A stretch of 64,000 bases of DNA from the NCBI GenBank assembly GCA_964562015.1, contig CAZLRH010000004.1, positions 62,001 to 126,000 of the forward strand. Reading direction: 5' to 3'. This stretch comes from CAZLRH01 sp964562015 (lineage in GTDB: Bacteria > Verrucomicrobiota > Verrucomicrobiia > Opitutales > JABDGR01). The notes under the pieces are model-generated. The model worked only from the letters and a program-made list of their open reading frames with translations. It made no database searches and was not told the origin of the DNA. Position 1 is the stretch's first letter; every line of letters begins with the position of its first letter. Shown here in pieces: positions 7,942 through 16,654 of the stretch. The translations under genes were made by a program, and so were the position numbers.

Positions 7942-10151
7942 GGGGTTCTTCCAGTTGCGGTCGTTCTCGCGGCTCGTGTTGTCAGGGGCGCGTTCGCAAG
8001 CTCAATATCACGTTTCACCTCGGGCGTCAGTGACGCCCAGGAAAACGGCTCCTTGGCCGACGATAGGATCGGCAGTTGGTTGAACTTAGCGCCCAGCGCG
8101 GAAAGCCTCTGCCAATCGTCCACGGCCAGTTCCAGGGTTTTTACGGCTTTTTCCTGTTCGGCGGCGTCGTTATTTGCCCGCGCGGTGGCGAGTGCCACAC
8201 CGGCGCGGAGTTTTTTGGCGAAATAGTCTCCGTAAGCACACCATGCTTCAATGTCCGTCAACTCGCAATCCAGTGTGGGCGAAACTTGATTTCTCGTACG
8301 GATTCCGGCCACCAGTTTTACCGCCTCAGCGCAATCGCGTTCCAACTGAGCGGCCAAGGCGGGTGGGCTGATTATTCCCGGCGCGACCTGGCCGCCAGCC
8401 TTCACGTAGTCAGCGATGTTGATATATCGTTTGGTGTCGAGCACCGGATGAGTGATGAATGAATTGATGTCTATCAGCTTGCGCGCGCCATAATCCGCCC
8501 ACGTCGAAAAACCTTCGGTATAAAGCGCGCCATCCCAAGTGCCCTGATAAAAAGATGCAAAGCGCAAAGGCACCTGGCTCGCCAGTTTCCAGGCTTGCAG
8601 CAAATCGTTGCCCGTCCCTGGGCCAAAGCGGGACTCAAGCATGGCGGCAAACCGCGCATCGGGCAATTCCGGCTCGTAAAGCAAATGACCCCAGACCGCA
8701 TAAAAGAGCCATTGCCGTTCGAAGGCGTAATGCCACGTCTTATGCGGCCCTGCCGCCGTGATGAAATCCAGCGCCGGAATGTAATTCTCCGAACCGACGA
8801 TTACCCCTCCGATATAATCGGCCAGATTGCTTTGCTCGAATTGCCGGACAAAATCCGGCTGCCCCCAGCGCAGAATAAAAAAGTCCTCGTTGCGCATCGT
8901 CCAGGTAATTTTGTATCCCGTCGGCGGTGGAGTTGCATAGGCGTCCGACATTTTCCCGCCATGCACAATAAACAGGTCGGGCGAAGATTGCGCGTGTGAC
9001 GCATTATATTTGAAGTCCACATAGACCGGTAGTGTCAGGTTTCTCGTTTGTGTCTCGACCTGCACGCGAGTCAGACGGTCATTTTCCACGCTGGTGCTGC
9101 CTCCTGAACTTGTGCCAGCCGAAAGGGGCGCGCGGTAAAGGAGTTTCACCGGTCGCTTGGCAGCGGCGATGCCGTCGTAGAATGTTTTCTCCAGCCAATC
9201 GCGGCGTTCATCCGGAGTCTGCCCACCCATGCGCTCACCCAGCGTGGTACCGAGACCCGTGAGGTCGGGATATTCATCAATTACCTGCGTCACGCATTCC
9301 CGCATGTAGTCTTCGACAATTTTATCTTTGGGGCCATCGCCCACATGCTTCCAGTCCTGCGAATAGGTGGCGATATCATGCGCTTTGGAAAAGGCCGGCG
9401 AAACGAAGATGTTCCAGTTTACAAGGTAAGTTTCGATACCGCGTTCTTTTGCCATCTTAAATAACGCCGTCCAAAAGGTGTGCCACTCGGCCATTTCCAC
9501 ATCGCTGAAAGTTTGTGCCTCGGGGAAACTTTTTGGCACTACCATGTAGTGGAACGGATGCAGGCTCCACAGTGTCAGGGTGTTAAAACGGTTGGCCGCC
9601 ATCATATCGAGGAAAGCTTCCCAGAATTTGAGATCCCGACAGGTTTCTTGGTGCTGCTCCAGATATGGACCATTGCGATACGCGGCCCAGGGCAGGTTGA
9701 ACTTGATGGCACGAAGTTGAAAACGGGCATGCACCGTGCGTGGCAAAATCTCGCTTAGGGGAGTGCCTAGTTGGATTTGCTCGACCACATCCAGCAAGCC
9801 ATACATGGTCCCGCGCGAGTCGCCGCCCGTGACTACTAGGGCCTTGCCCACCCGCTCAAGTTTGAACCCGTCCGCGCCGAGTTCGCTAGTCGGCGGGCGA
9901 ACCACCAGCGCGTCGGATGATGATTCAGAATCCTGCCGCACCAGGGAGTCTCCGTGCGCGACAAGCAGCGCCTCAAGTTTCCCCAGCGCATAATCCACGG
10001 GTACTTCGTGGCTTCCGATTGCAACCATGACTTCGGCGGCCCGGAGAGAATTTGGCCCGACCATGATGCTGATTGCACCCGCGAGGCAACCAAGGGTCGT
10101 CAATCTGGTCGTGTATAACCAGGCAAAGCGTAGAGCGGAACGGGGCATCAT
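7938..10151 (-). CDS. Large exported protein with GH67-like N-terminal fold; putative glycoside hydrolase of unassigned type
   Basis: The VVTGGDSRGTMYGLLDVVEQI region (about 105-125) resembles the N-terminal domain that precedes the barrel in GH67 alpha-glucuronidases and GH20 enzymes, where the chain then enters a TIM barrel. The next segments (LRAIKFNLPWAAYR, FLDMMAANRFNTLTLWSLHP, YLVNWNIFV) look like barrel strands 1-3. A helical C-terminal region follows. I do not recognise an established family catalytic pair, so the substrate is unknown. The protein is a clear paralogue of the next gene upstream (10201). The start at 10151 is preferred because it opens a signal peptide (MMPRSALRFAWLY...); the frame runs open to 10247, which would overlap the upstream gene by 47 bp. 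With this start the gap is 49 bp. In this setting a role in rhamnogalacturonan side-chain removal is likely but unproven. Confidence 0.65.
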   Translation of the reverse strand: MMPRSALRFAWLYTTRLTTLGCLAGAISIMVGPNSLRAAEVMVAIGSHEVPVDYALGKLEALLVAHGDSLVRQDSESSSDALVVRPPTSELGADGFKLERVGKALVVTGGDSRGTMYGLLDVVEQIQLGTPLSEILPRTVHARFQLRAIKFNLPWAAYRNGPYLEQHQETCRDLKFWEAFLDMMAANRFNTLTLWSLHPFHYMVVPKSFPEAQTFSDVEMAEWHTFWTALFKMAKERGIETYLVNWNIFVSPAFSKAHDIATYSQDWKHVGDGPKDKIVEDYMRECVTQVIDEYPDLTGLGTTLGERMGGQTPDERRDWLEKTFYDGIAAAKRPVKLLYRAPLSAGTSSGGSTSVENDRLTRVQVETQTRNLTLPVYVDFKYNASHAQSSPDLFIVHGGKMSDAYATPPPTGYKITWTMRNEDFFILRWGQPDFVRQFEQSNLADYIGGVIVGSENYIPALDFITAAGPHKTWHYAFERQWLFYAVWGHLLYEPELPDARFAAMLESRFGPGTGNDLLQAWKLASQVPLRFASFYQGTWDGALYTEGFSTWADYGARKLIDINSFITHPVLDTKRYINIADYVKAGGQVAPGIISPPALAAQLERDCAEAVKLVAGIRTRNQVSPTLDCELTDIEAWCAYGDYFAKKLRAGVALATARANNDAAEQEKAVKTLELAVDDWQRLSALGAKFNQLPILSSAKEPFSWASLTPEVKRDIELANAPLTTRAARTTATGRTP

Positions 10152-10200
10152 GGAGGTGGAGTTGGATGGCGCGAGTGAAAGCAAACAGGGAACTTGGTGT

Positions 10201-12396
10201 TTACTGCTGAAACTGGGCATCCGCTTTTTGCTGGGCCTGCGGATCATATTTCAACGTGCCTGGTTTCCACGCGCGCGCCAGGTCAATGTCCTTGGCGGCG
10301 GCCCCGGCCAGCGCAGTTATGTCAATCTGCCCAATGCGACTGTAGAAACCCGGCACATACTGCGCGTCGCGCACCGCCGCATAGCTTTTCCATGCGGCCA
10401 GCGCGTGTTCGAGATGAGCAATCGCGCTCGCCTGTTGTTCGGGCCGTCGGCTGGCATCGTAAAGGGCAAGGTCACACGCTCCACGGATTTTTTCCGCGTA
10501 GTAAAGACCGAGTTGCGCCATGGCCTCGTAGTCTCCGAGCGTCAGGCGCAGCTCACGGTTTTGCAGAAAACTCTGATCAGCGCGGAGCGCTGCGACCAGC
10601 CTCAACGTCGTGTCAGCCGCGCCCGCGAGTGAGTCCGCGACATCGATCGGCGAGGTGGCGTTGAATGGTTCCTGGTTGAGCAATTTATATCGCCATTGGC
10701 GAATGTTCATTATTCCCGTGCCGGGCATGGTAATGCCGTTCATAAACTCAGCCACCGTGTAGAAATGGGTGCCGCGATCGTTGCGCGCATTGGCTTCCGG
10801 GAACCAGCGCACGTCAATGTCACCCCAAAAGAAACGGGTTGCTTGCGGAATGATTTTTGAAGCCGCGCTGGAGGCGGCGTAGAGCGTGGCCGCATCCACT
10901 CCCGGAAAGCGCGCCCGGAGCATTTCCACAAAATGAGAGTCGGGCAGCGTGGGGTCATAGGCCAGCCTGCCCCACAGCGTGAAGGCATACCATTGTTTCT
11001 GGATGACTAGCGACCGTTCGACGCCGAGGTCTTTGCCTGCGAGATCGCGATCAAGAAAATCGCGGCCCCAGATGAAACCGTCCGGCCCCATGTAGAACCC
11101 GGCAAGCAGCGTAGGCGGTGGCATATTGAGGATATACTCGCGCGCATAGTCTGGGTCGCCCCAGCGAAACGAGTAAATGTCGTCATTGCGCACGGTGAGC
11201 CAGGTCTTCATGCCTTCCGGCAGGTAAGGCAGCATCTCGGCAATGAACGGCGGTTTCACCGATGAATACATGTGGGCATAGGAGTATTTATAGCTAAAGG
11301 TGACGGTGGCCGGATAGCCGGGATTGGTCTGCCAGTTGCGCGTAATCTCACTCTGCGCCGTCTGGTGATAACGGTGGATGAGGTTAAAGGTCCGCTCCGG
11401 CGTATCCTTGAGCGCATCGCGCACGCCCTCGCCATAGGTGGCCCAAAGCCATTGCTCTTTGGTAAAATCGACATTATTCGGCATATTTTCCCCGGCGGTG
11501 ATCCCGATACCCGCAAGCAACGGGTAAGTTTTCACCAATTCCCGCACGCTCGCGCGATAATAGGCGATGGTCGTGCGGTTCGACATGTCGGAAGTGATGC
11601 CGTATTTGCCCTCCGCGCCGTAGGGGAAAACATTCCAGGTGAAAATGTAGATGGCGATGCCGCGACCAGCGGCCATCTGCATCACCTTGCGCCAGAAGGC
11701 AATTTTTTCGTCAATGGTGATTTTTTTCACAACTTCGTGGTCCGCGAGGAAGGCAGGAGGCACGTTGTTTTTCCCGGTGCCATCAAGCGGCACCGGCCCG
11801 AGCGGCACCCGACTCCGCCAGACATCATCGAGGGCCACGTCGGGAAATTCCGGCACGCGTACCATGGAGGGAAACGGATTGAGGCTCCAGAGGGACAGCA
11901 CATTGTAGCGATCCCGTGCCATTTCATCGAGGAACTTGGCCCAAAAGTCCTCGCTCCACATTTCAGGAATATTGGCGCGCGCATTATCGCTGCCGTCGGA
12001 GTAACTCGGTGTGCGCAGATCGAGCGGGAGGTTAAACTTGATGCCGCGCTGCTTAATATAGGGCGCATGCACGCGCGGGTCGCCCAGGAGCGAATCCGGC
12101 GTCCCGGTGCCAAGCCGCAGCGCTTCGGCGACATCCAACCCGCCATACATTTCACCTGCTTGGTCTCCGCCCGTAACGGTGATCGTGCCTTCGCCGCCGC
12201 GCGCAATGTGGTAGGATTGCGCACCCAGCGCCGCATCCATTTTGAAAACGACCATTGGCGCGCCGATTTTTGCCGTGTCCGCAGCGGATGAAATTTCGCT
12301 TTTAGCGAAATCCACCGGTTGCGCGTAAACAGGCGCACTGCCCGCGCAAGCCGTGGCTACCAGAAGCTGAAAAATATTTTTGTTAAAAGCAATCAT
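10201..12396 (-). CDS. Paralogue of the preceding protein; putative glycoside hydrolase with GH67-like N-terminal fold
   Basis: This 731-residue exported protein (signal peptide ending near APVYAQ, residue 26) shares the same order of motifs as the 7938 gene: TITVTGGDQAGEMYGGLDVAEAL, then RGIKFNLPLDLRTPSY, FLDEMARDRYNVLSLWSLNP, AIYIFTWNVFPYG, GIGITAGENMP, WLTVRNDDIYSFRWGDPDYARE and a helical C-terminal part. GIGITAGENMP and the RNDD/RWGDPD segment are shared landmarks that may line the active site. The gene lies 12 bp downstream of the Sde182-like gene, so both are probably on one transcript. Activity on pectin-derived glycans is inferred from context only. Confidence 0.65.
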   Translation of the reverse strand: MIAFNKNIFQLLVATACAGSAPVYAQPVDFAKSEISSAADTAKIGAPMVVFKMDAALGAQSYHIARGGEGTITVTGGDQAGEMYGGLDVAEALRLGTGTPDSLLGDPRVHAPYIKQRGIKFNLPLDLRTPSYSDGSDNARANIPEMWSEDFWAKFLDEMARDRYNVLSLWSLNPFPSMVRVPEFPDVALDDVWRSRVPLGPVPLDGTGKNNVPPAFLADHEVVKKITIDEKIAFWRKVMQMAAGRGIAIYIFTWNVFPYGAEGKYGITSDMSNRTTIAYYRASVRELVKTYPLLAGIGITAGENMPNNVDFTKEQWLWATYGEGVRDALKDTPERTFNLIHRYHQTAQSEITRNWQTNPGYPATVTFSYKYSYAHMYSSVKPPFIAEMLPYLPEGMKTWLTVRNDDIYSFRWGDPDYAREYILNMPPPTLLAGFYMGPDGFIWGRDFLDRDLAGKDLGVERSLVIQKQWYAFTLWGRLAYDPTLPDSHFVEMLRARFPGVDAATLYAASSAASKIIPQATRFFWGDIDVRWFPEANARNDRGTHFYTVAEFMNGITMPGTGIMNIRQWRYKLLNQEPFNATSPIDVADSLAGAADTTLRLVAALRADQSFLQNRELRLTLGDYEAMAQLGLYYAEKIRGACDLALYDASRRPEQQASAIAHLEHALAAWKSYAAVRDAQYVPGFYSRIGQIDITALAGAAAKDIDLARAWKPGTLKYDPQAQQKADAQFQQ

Positions 12397-12408
12397 GAGG
12401 AAAGGGGG

Positions 12409-13827
12409 TTAGGGCGTTACTTCCAATATGGCACGGCGATAGGCAAAAAGGTGCGGGGTGCCATCGTCTTCGGCCTGAAGAATAACGTGCAAGGTGCCTG
12501 GTTTGGTAACTGTTGGCAGGTGGACAACGGTTTTGAGCCCTTCCGTCGTGGTCAGAGTGGCCCCGCGAATCGAGCCGGCCTCGGTGTAAATCCACCAATT
12601 GACGTGAACACCATTCTTGTCCGGGTCACTGGTTCCTTCGGCGGAGAGCGCGACCTCGCTGCCACCTTTGGCCTGAATCGTGAATACATCCTTGGTGGTA
12701 TCGCCATTCAGCACTGGTTGTGGATTGTGATTGGCCTTTTCATAGGCATCAACGACACACCAGTTCATCCGCGTCGCAAAGTCATTCTGGTATTGTTCGC
12801 GCCATCGCCAGATGGCTGCGGGATCGGAAGTTTCAGTTTGCCCGTTGTCCGCAGTCACGGTGTCCCGGCTATCTGCGTTATTCGTCCAAATGGGGTGTGT
12901 CTCGCCCGAAGGTTGATAATGCACGTAACGACCGCCCCACCCGCCATAGGCTGGGCTATCCACCCACCCCAGCCCGTTATTGATTAAGCCGAGGAAGGAC
13001 GGCGTGTCGCCTTCCATGATATATTTGAGTCTAGGGTAAAGCGCGCCCAGTGGGCCGTGGTTCTGGATGATGTGTTCTTCGAGCCAGGGATTGTCAACGA
13101 GGTCAAACTTGTGCATCGGACCGTTTTTATAATTCCGGTCGCCCGAGATGCCTGTCCATGTCGCCCGCCAATATTCTTTTGAATCCTGCGTGCTGGGCGA
13201 CACGATATAGAAAAGATCAGGAAACTCTTTACGAATCCACGCCCCGGCGTCGTCCTGGTCGGAGATGGAGTAAACGCGTAGTTTGGCCACCGCCTTTTTT
13301 AATTCCTCCGGCGAGCGCGAAGCCCGCAGATCCGAAAGCGCCTGCGCGAGCGTGTTGGCACCACCCCAAATGCTCACCCAAATAGGACGCGAGTCCGATT
13401 CGTCAATCGCCTCGATAATGCGTTGTGAGCCGGTGGAAAGATTTCCTGAGCCAACAAATGCCATCCCGTAACCAGGCTGGCCAGTCTTGGTGACCGCATC
13501 AAGATGTTCGGCGGTGGGAAAGTCGGGGGCATGTTTGAGCAGATTGGCGCGAACCTGCGCGTAGGCGGCGATGTCCCGGTGAATCAAATCCTCACGCGGG
13601 CCTTTCTTCAACCAGGTGGAGGTGGTGGCGATGAGCCCTTCCACGTCGTATTCGTTGGAATAAACGAGAAAGCGAACGAGCGATTCCTCGTCATCTGGTT
13701 CGTTGGAAATGTCGGTCAATACAATCACCCTGGGTTTTTCCGCAGCTCTTGCCCCGGCGCAATTCAGGCACACGGCGGCGAAGCTGGCGCACAAGAGCGA
13801 GCGAAAGAAACGGGTAGTTACACGCAT
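12409..13827 (-). CDS. Sde182-like exported protein with nucleoside hydrolase-like domain (DUF1593)
   Basis: This 472-residue protein starts, by the preferred ATG at 13827, with a signal peptide (MRVTTRFFRSLLCASF...) ending near ARAAE. The mature part opens with PRVIVLTDISNEPDDEESLVRFL, the Asp-rich N-terminal motif of the nucleoside-hydrolase-like DUF1593 fold, in which the Asp cluster binds calcium in true nucleoside hydrolases. WVSIWGGANTLAQAL is another family landmark. The last 90 residues form the beta-rich domain seen at the C-terminus of the cellulose-binding protein Sde182. Proteins of this kind are widespread in polysaccharide utilisation loci but have no firm biochemical role. It is the first gene of the minus-strand run and is divergent from the AraC regulator. 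Confidence 0.8.
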   Translation of the reverse strand: MRVTTRFFRSLLCASFAAVCLNCAGARAAEKPRVIVLTDISNEPDDEESLVRFLVYSNEYDVEGLIATTSTWLKKGPREDLIHRDIAAYAQVRANLLKHAPDFPTAEHLDAVTKTGQPGYGMAFVGSGNLSTGSQRIIEAIDESDSRPIWVSIWGGANTLAQALSDLRASRSPEELKKAVAKLRVYSISDQDDAGAWIRKEFPDLFYIVSPSTQDSKEYWRATWTGISGDRNYKNGPMHKFDLVDNPWLEEHIIQNHGPLGALYPRLKYIMEGDTPSFLGLINNGLGWVDSPAYGGWGGRYVHYQPSGETHPIWTNNADSRDTVTADNGQTETSDPAAIWRWREQYQNDFATRMNWCVVDAYEKANHNPQPVLNGDTTKDVFTIQAKGGSEVALSAEGTSDPDKNGVHVNWWIYTEAGSIRGATLTTTEGLKTVVHLPTVTKPGTLHVILQAEDDGTPHLFAYRRAILEVTP

Positions 13828-13960
13828 GGGGCACCCGATCAAATGGGCAAACCCACTTAACGGTTCATTTGACTTGAAATGGTCGGGCTCAACCATGATA
13901 GGCCAATATTACAGCGACTTCTTCCTTTAATTTGGGCAATACTGTCTGTATCCTAAGATT
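13828..13960. promoter_or_regulatory. Divergent control region between the Sde182-like operon and the AraC gene
   Basis: These 133 bp separate two divergent start codons and must hold the promoters of both the minus-strand catabolic run and the regulator. A TATCCT at 13950 is a possible -10 box for the regulator. No clear operator could be singled out, although AraC-type proteins commonly bind in such spacers. Confidence 0.5.
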
Positions 13961-14815
13961 ATGGTCTCATTTGACCCTACCCGCCCCGACTTTGCGCCCT
14001 ATGGGCTCACCTGCGTGCGTTGGCGCCCAACGCCGATGCCCCGACCCGACCGGCACAACGAAATTGAACTTAACTTTTTGGAGACAGGCTGGGTAACTTA
14101 CCTTCTTGGTGGCCGCAAAATCCGCATTGAGGCGGGACGCTTAAGCGCTTTTTGGGCGGCATTGCCCCATCAAATTATCGATTTTGGCGATCAACCGGAA
14201 TATTTTGTGGTCACCTTGCCGCTGGCGTGGTTTCTCCAATGCAAGCTTCCGGAACGGCTAGTGCAGGCATTGCTGCATGGACAAGTGGTAAGTGATTGCG
14301 AAGCGAATCGCATCCATTCCGATAGCCAATTATTCACCGGCTGGGTGAAGGATTTGCGGAAGCCAACTTCCGAGCTAAAAAAGGCGGTTTTGCTCGAATT
14401 GGAAGCGCGGCTTTTGCGCCTGGGAATAGACACTGATCATACCAACGAACGGCGGAGATTAAAACGCAAGCAGCGTGTTTTGATTAGTGATGGAGGTCTC
14501 AATAAAGTCGAGCAAATGGCTTGTCTCATTGCCCAACGCTATACTGAACGCCTGACCGTTGAAGCCATTGGCCGCGCAGTTGAATTACATCCCAATTATG
14601 CCATGGGTCTATTCAAAACTGCTTTTGGCACCACGCTCATCAATTATCTAACCGAGCACCGAGTTTCCCACGCCCAGCGTTTGCTCATCACCACGGAACG
14701 GAAGGTTGTCCATGTGGCCTTCGATTCTGGATTTGGATCGATTAACCGGTTCAATGAAGCTTTCCGCAAAATCTGCGGTTGCACGCCCCGCCAATACCGC
14801 CGTCTTCATCAATAG
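13961..14815 (+). CDS. AraC family transcriptional regulator
   Basis: This 284-residue protein has an N-terminal cupin-like sensor domain (about 25-110: PDRHNEIELNFLETGWVTYLLGG, then a PHQIIDFG turn) and a C-terminal double helix-turn-helix. The first HTH is about LTVEAIGRAVELHPNYAMGLFK. The second is in VVHVAFDSGFGSINRFNEAFRK and ends with the typical CTPRQYRR. The sensor domain probably binds a mono- or oligosaccharide released by the neighbouring enzymes. Its position at the divergent centre of the island makes it the obvious regulator of the GH78/DUF4038/Sde182-like run on one side and of the GH29/GH78 pair on the other. Confidence 0.92.
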   Translation: MVSFDPTRPDFAPYGLTCVRWRPTPMPRPDRHNEIELNFLETGWVTYLLGGRKIRIEAGRLSAFWAALPHQIIDFGDQPEYFVVTLPLAWFLQCKLPERLVQALLHGQVVSDCEANRIHSDSQLFTGWVKDLRKPTSELKKAVLLELEARLLRLGIDTDHTNERRRLKRKQRVLISDGGLNKVEQMACLIAQRYTERLTVEAIGRAVELHPNYAMGLFKTAFGTTLINYLTEHRVSHAQRLLITTERKVVHVAFDSGFGSINRFNEAFRKICGCTPRQYRRLHQ

Positions 14816-15033
14816 CCTGTTGACTAGAAAGTTCGACAGTCTCAAAAGACGCCCAACATGAGAATTTATTTTCGCACGTTTGCTCCTCGTTGCGAGCTCT
14901 TCATTTTGGGGGTGACCGCCCTCGGCCCGCGCGCCGCCACCCACTCAAAATCTCGGGCTTAAAAATTAAGTGATGCAGGAATTTCCCCATTCCGAGCTTA
15001 CCCACTTATTTACCACGCACCCCAAAAACCATC

Positions 15034-16608
15034 ATGAACTTCAAAAAGAACATCCATAATTCTGGACTAGCTGCCTTCTTTTTTGCCTTCACCGTGGGAG
15101 CGGCTTTAGGCGCCCAAACGCCAACGCCTCCACCAAACGTCACCACCATCGAAGACCCGAATGTTGCCGCTGCCGCTGACCAAGCAAAACTGGGTGCACC
15201 CAGCACCGGTGTTTGGGATGGCAAAGACACTCCGGCATTGGTGGACCCAGCCGTGGCGGCTTTACCGGCCATACCCGCAGGCCCTTTCCAGCCGACGTGG
15301 GATTCCATTAAAGCCAACTATCAGGCGCCCGACTGGTTCCGCGATGCCAAGTTCGGCATCATGATGCACTGGGGCATCTACTCGGTTCCCGCCCATCAGA
15401 GCGAATGGTATGTGCGCTACATGTATGGGGGCAATGCGGGCATCATGCAGTGGCACACCGAACATTACGGACCTCCGACTAAATTTGGCTACAAGGATTT
15501 CATCCCGATGTTCACCGCCGCCAAATGGGACCCCGATGCCTGGGCCGCCCTGTTTAAAAAAGCCGGAGCCAAATATGTTCTGACCCCCGGTGAACATCAT
15601 GACGGCTTTTCCAACTGGGATAGCGCCATCAATAAATACAACGCCAAAAACATGGGGCCCAAACGCGACCTGGTTGGTGATTTGCTCGCGGCTGTGCGCA
15701 AAGTGGGGCTGAAAACCGGAGTTTCCAATCACAGCAACCCGCATTTCAATTTTATCCCCGCCCTTCCGGGCAGCGACCAAGATGATCCCGAATGGGCTGC
15801 TTTCTACAGCGTTGCCGACCGCAGCAACGCCGCCCGCACAAAATTCCTGGAAACCTGGGTTACCAAAAACATGGAGTTGGTGGACAAATACCAGCCCGAC
15901 ATGCTGTGGTTTGACCAAAATGGCGGCGACCGCAGTTGGGACCCCCTCAAGGTCAGGTTACTGGCTTATTACTACAATCGCGCAGCAAGCTGGGGAAAAC
16001 AAGTAACCGTCAGCGCCAAGGGCGAAAGCTATCTTTCCGGGATGGTCATGGACTATGAACGGCAGGGCCGCGCGCCCAAAGAGCTGACCGACTATACCTG
16101 GCAACCCGACGACCCAATTACCGATAAGTTTGGCTACGTCGAAGGCCAGCCGGTCAAACCGGCGAGCGGAATTATACCCCTAATTGTCATCAATGTTAGC
16201 CGTAATGGTAACTATTTGCTGAACATTTCGCCCAAAGCTGACGGCACCATCCCGGACGAGCAGCAGCAAGTCCTATTGGCTATCGGCAAATGGATGGACG
16301 TGAATGGCGAGGCGATCTACAGCAGCCGTCCTTGGAAAATCTCTGAGGAGGGCAGTGTTCATTTCACAACCAAAGGCGACACCCTCTATGCAATCAGCCT
16401 TAAATGGCCCATGGATGAACTCGTCCTTCCTGCGCTTGGTACCGACAAAATCTCCCCCGGAAAAATCGAGAAGGTCGAACTGCTCGGGGCAAAGGCACCG
16501 CTCGCTTTCACCCAGGACGCCGCTGGCCTGCATGTGAAATTCCCGGCCGATAAACCCTGCGATTTTGCCTATTCTCTTAAGATAACGGGTTTGAAACTGG
16601 GCAAATAG
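15034..16608 (+). CDS. GH29 alpha-L-fucosidase (island copy)
   Basis: This 524-residue exported protein carries the full GH29 barrel: WFRDAKFGIMMHWGIYSVPA near residue 105, GEHHDGFSNWDS near 190, and YQPDMLWFDQNGGD, where Asp294 is the expected nucleophile. A short C-terminal beta domain follows. It removes alpha-linked L-fucose with retention of configuration. It is strikingly similar to the fucosidase encoded at 56022, outside the island (about nine in ten residues agree over the first 100 residues of the barrel), while codons differ at many positions. That points to two diverged paralogues or to a copy acquired from a relative. It lies downstream of the AraC gene in the same direction. Confidence 0.93.
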   Translation: MNFKKNIHNSGLAAFFFAFTVGAALGAQTPTPPPNVTTIEDPNVAAAADQAKLGAPSTGVWDGKDTPALVDPAVAALPAIPAGPFQPTWDSIKANYQAPDWFRDAKFGIMMHWGIYSVPAHQSEWYVRYMYGGNAGIMQWHTEHYGPPTKFGYKDFIPMFTAAKWDPDAWAALFKKAGAKYVLTPGEHHDGFSNWDSAINKYNAKNMGPKRDLVGDLLAAVRKVGLKTGVSNHSNPHFNFIPALPGSDQDDPEWAAFYSVADRSNAARTKFLETWVTKNMELVDKYQPDMLWFDQNGGDRSWDPLKVRLLAYYYNRAASWGKQVTVSAKGESYLSGMVMDYERQGRAPKELTDYTWQPDDPITDKFGYVEGQPVKPASGIIPLIVINVSRNGNYLLNISPKADGTIPDEQQQVLLAIGKWMDVNGEAIYSSRPWKISEEGSVHFTTKGDTLYAISLKWPMDELVLPALGTDKISPGKIEKVELLGAKAPLAFTQDAAGLHVKFPADKPCDFAYSLKITGLKLGK

Positions 16609-16654
16609 GGCGCCCTTTGCCTGTCGTCGTTCCTTAACTCGTTAGCGAATCAAA

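Noticed and set aside
13864..13975. TCATTTGAC occurring twice near the AraC start as an operator pair
   Set aside because: The match is only nine bases and the second copy is inside the coding sequence; too short to support.
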